DNA of 64,000 nt from Poecilobothrus nobilitatus (Eukaryota > Arthropoda > Insecta > Diptera > Dolichopodidae), in NCBI GenBank assembly GCA_947095535.1, contig OX352774.1:9982001-10046000 (forward strand), in the 5' to 3' direction. Positions 61,270 to 64,000 of the stretch are shown in pieces. The notes under the pieces were generated by a model. It searched no databases, had not been told where the DNA came from, and saw nothing but the letters and a program-made list of their open reading frames with translations. Every line of letters starts with the position of its first letter. The first letter of the stretch is position 1. Position numbers and translations under genes: made by a program.

Positions 61270-62570
61270 TTAATATTTACTAGAAAATCCCCTGTGCAAT
61301 TGCACAATTTCTATAGATTCAAAAACATTTACGTTATCATACTGACTCCCTTACTACCTGAATTAAGGGAGAGATTATTACATGTATTTTTTTAGGTTAG
61401 GCATATTAAGTACCTAACTAAAATAACTTATGGATTTTTAATTTAATTTCAATTTTTTAGGTATAGGGTATAAATAAGTCGGTTGCATCGACTTAGTTAC
61501 TTTTACTTTTTTTTTTTTGCTTGAAAAAAATTTGCTGGATTTATTTTATTTAAATGTACTTTGGAAGAGGTCTTTGGTATATTTAATAAAAGATTCATGT
61601 CTCTGATAATGAAATTTCATAAATTTTCGGGGGCTTTTTTTTTGTGACGGTCGTTTTCGACAGCTTTTTAATTTAATGGTCTAATAATAAATTAGTACAA
61701 AATTATGAATCTATTGTGAGAGAAGGCTTCTAAAATGATATTTTCTATGTTATTTTTTCTTTTTTTTTTTAAGAAAAATATCCATTTCTATAATATTTGG
61801 TAAAATCCAGACTTCTGTTATGAAATATAATTATTTAAGTCTGCCGAATTTTATACTAATAAAAAAATTTCGAATATTTTATGTTATGTTAAAAATCTAA
61901 ATTTCAACCTAAATAAACAAAACTATTTTAAAGTCTGTTACGAAGCTTTTACCAGCTTTTATACTAATGAAAACAAAATCAAGAATAAAATCGGCCTATT
62001 ATTTTTTTCTTATAAATATGAGACATACTATAAACTTTGCTCTTTTCGCTTTCAGGCGTTTTAATTTTATTAAGAGTACCTATTTTATTTTTTTTTTCCA
62101 AAACAAATATTGAAAACGCCGACAGAAGATTAATCATTTATTTTTAATTTACCGCTGCGACCAGTTCATAATGGATGTGGCGGTCAAATTTAAAAATTAA
62201 AAATTTGCTGAATTTATTTTTATTGAAAATGTGTGTTATTGAAAATGTGTGTTTTTTAAGTATGTACTTTTCCTTTTTTGCTTGTACTCACTTTTAATGA
62301 ACGGTTTGTGTCTCTGATAATACTTCTAGTGGAAAATTTGGTCTCTGGTAATAATATTTACTAAATTTATTTATATTTTTAATGAACGGTTTGTGTCTCT
62401 TGATAATACTTTGAGTCAAAAATTTGTGTCTCTGGTAATAAAATTTTAACTTATTAAATAAATATCATCATTGCCAGTTTAGTTTAGTTTACATTCAGTG
62501 TGAGTGTTTTATTATAGATATAAAATATAGTTTTTTACATGTTGGCAATGTCTCGCCAACATCTTGTGTA
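61270..62570. repeat. Complex repeat region with internal duplications
   Basis: TTGCTGGATTTATTTT (about 61535) recurs as TTGCTGAATTTATTTT (about 62206). The phrase GTGTCTCTGATAAT occurs three to four times (61597-62440), and TATTGAAAATGTGTG is doubled near 62225. Near 62541-62560 lies the hairpin GTTGGCAATGTCTCGCCAAC. It looks like a decayed element of unknown class. Confidence 0.4.
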
Positions 62571-63556
62571 TTATATTATAGATGTACGTATACATTTTAA
62601 AAGTATATTTAAAAATTAATTTAATTGTAATTTATTTTTAATGTATATTAAAACAATTACTATTAATAACATAAAATAATTTCTAAATAACAAAAAAAAA
62701 AAAAACAAATTAACCTTACAGACTATTCAATTTATTTCTTGACGATGTAAAATCTTAAAAATTCATTCAAGTAACATTGAAAATAAATTTTATATATTAA
62801 TTTATTAAAACATTAACTTTTTGGTTTATTTTTTTTTTTCTGTATTTAAAAATGTCTGGCATTTTTGTTGTAAATTATTTCACGTGCTAAAAGCCTATAA
62901 ATTATAAACAAATTATATTTGAAATTTTTCATTTTTAAATTTTATATAAACGAGGTTAATTTTTAATTTTAACAATAATTTAAAGATTAATTAAAAATAT
63001 ATAATATCAATAATAACAATAATAATAAAAATTAATTTAAATTTACATTTATATTCATTTAAAATCTATTAAAAAAAAAAACTTTCATTACAATTAATGA
63101 ATCCTCTCAACCACAAAAAAAAAAAAAAAAAATAATATTTTCATTATGGTCATAAAAATATTCAAGAAAAATAAAAACAGTAAAAAATCCATTAAGTTGA
63201 AATAAAAAAAAAGGAAAAAAATTAAAAATTAATAGATTTTTTGTTTTTCGTATTAAAAATGACTTCTAATGTTTTTGAACCATATCTAAATTTTTTTAAT
63301 CGATTCAAAAGATCGAAATATTCGAGGAAATCATTCGTAAATTAAAAATCATAGTATATGTAGTCATAAAAATCTGATAGCTAAATAATAAAAGCCAGTT
63401 ACAAGTTGGGTGTACATTTTATAGTTTTCTTGCATCCTTTAAAAAATGAAAGTTTTTTGCGTTTTTTTGAAGTTTTTTTCAAGTAATCAAAATTTCAGAT
63501 TTCTTAACAAAAATGTCAGAGGTCTGTACTATGCTGGGATAAGAAAATCTTAGTTT

Positions 63557-63725
63557 ATTCCCCTCCTACATAAATGTAGGACAAGGAAAATTTCACAGCC
63601 TTTTTGTTTTTGGGCGTGACTGTAAATGTCGTATTCGGGAATTATTATGACATGTGTGAGATTCGAACTCACACTCCCTTGATGTATACAGTGCATTTTA
63701 TATGCTCTTACCCACTCGACCCTCG
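63557..63725 (-). mobile_element. SINE family 1, diverged copy
   Basis: On the plus strand it reads from CCTCCTACATAAATGTAGG through GATTCGAACTCACACTCCC to ACCCACTCGACCCTCG, the same order as the other copies. The B box is intact apart from flanking changes; the 5' head is damaged (GGTCGAGTGGG). Confidence 0.75.
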
Positions 63726-63852
63726 TTATTTATTTATTATATCGAAAAAGTATAGATTTAATTAAAAGTGTTTAAATTTTTTTTTTTTGCAAAATTTTAA
63801 ATCCCTTGTAAAATCATAAAAAGTTTTAATTAAAAGGGAGACTGTTATATTA

Positions 63853-64000
63853 TATTATCATTTGACTGTATTTTTTACAAGCTGCCTGTATTATCATTTG
63901 ACTGTATTTCAATACACTGTATTTTATTAGACTGTATATGAGACATATAATAAGGATGATAATACAGTCAAATGATAATACAGGCAAATGAATATACAGG
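63853..64000. repeat. Inverted, broken copy of the 16-bp minisatellite at the window edge
   Basis: ATTATCATTTGACTGTA occurs twice in inverse orientation and GATAATACAGTCAAATGATA in direct orientation, so the two halves can pair. The flank TTACAAGCTGCCTGTATTAT is the complement of the sequence that ends the array at 3.2 kb, so they are the same family. It continues beyond the window. Confidence 0.75.

Overview
The window is nuclear DNA from an animal, most likely an insect. It is extremely A/T rich, has A or T homopolymer runs every few hundred bases, and is dominated by introns, intergenic sequence and decayed mobile elements. Support for an insect comes from spliced exons with GT/AG borders, a glutamine/asparagine-rich insect-style protein, tRNA-derived SINEs and insect-type non-LTR retrotransposon fragments. 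The order cannot be fixed from sequence alone; the polyglutamine style and the repeats fit Diptera, but this is inference.

One protein-coding gene is clear. Four exons on the minus strand (33986-34086, 28381-28548, 27979-28101, 24616-25836) encode the C-terminal part of a homologue of NOS1AP (CAPON), the adaptor linking nitric oxide synthase signalling to scaffold complexes. The recognisable part is the coiled coil, with a signature ending ETNARIEAQ|ARTQQLLQQNRELLEHL across a splice junction. The N-terminal phosphotyrosine-binding domain would be encoded beyond 34.1 kb and was not found here. A further same-strand exon-like block at 4441-4716 has an acceptor in the same phase as the last NOS1AP exon and ends in a possible PDZ ligand; it may be an alternative last exon about 20 kb downstream.

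The rest is mostly repeats. (1) SINE family 1 is tRNA-derived, about 176 bp, with copies at 22.6, 32.9, 48.5, 55.3 and 63.6 kb. (2) SINE family 2 is also tRNA-derived, up to about 430 bp, with copies at 8.2-8.8, 41.9, 54.9, 57.4 and 60.8 kb. (3) Non-LTR retrotransposon remnants lie at 13.9, 30.0, 51.3-52.2 and 59.8-60.2 kb. (4) A piggyBac-like MITE with TTAA duplications lies at 23438-23874. (5) A roughly 130-bp foldback family lies at 18.0, 21.6, 33.6 and 49.5 kb, with other foldbacks at 37.1 and 52.8 kb. (6) A degenerate family carrying GACGG runs lies at 5.1, 15.1, 18.8-19.95, 38.6-39.7 and 43.3-44.1 kb. (7) A 16-bp minisatellite near the left end has relatives at the right end.

No rRNA gene, intact tRNA gene, CRISPR array or intact transposase was found. 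Most open frames over 60 codons are A/T low-complexity artefacts or antisense shadows.
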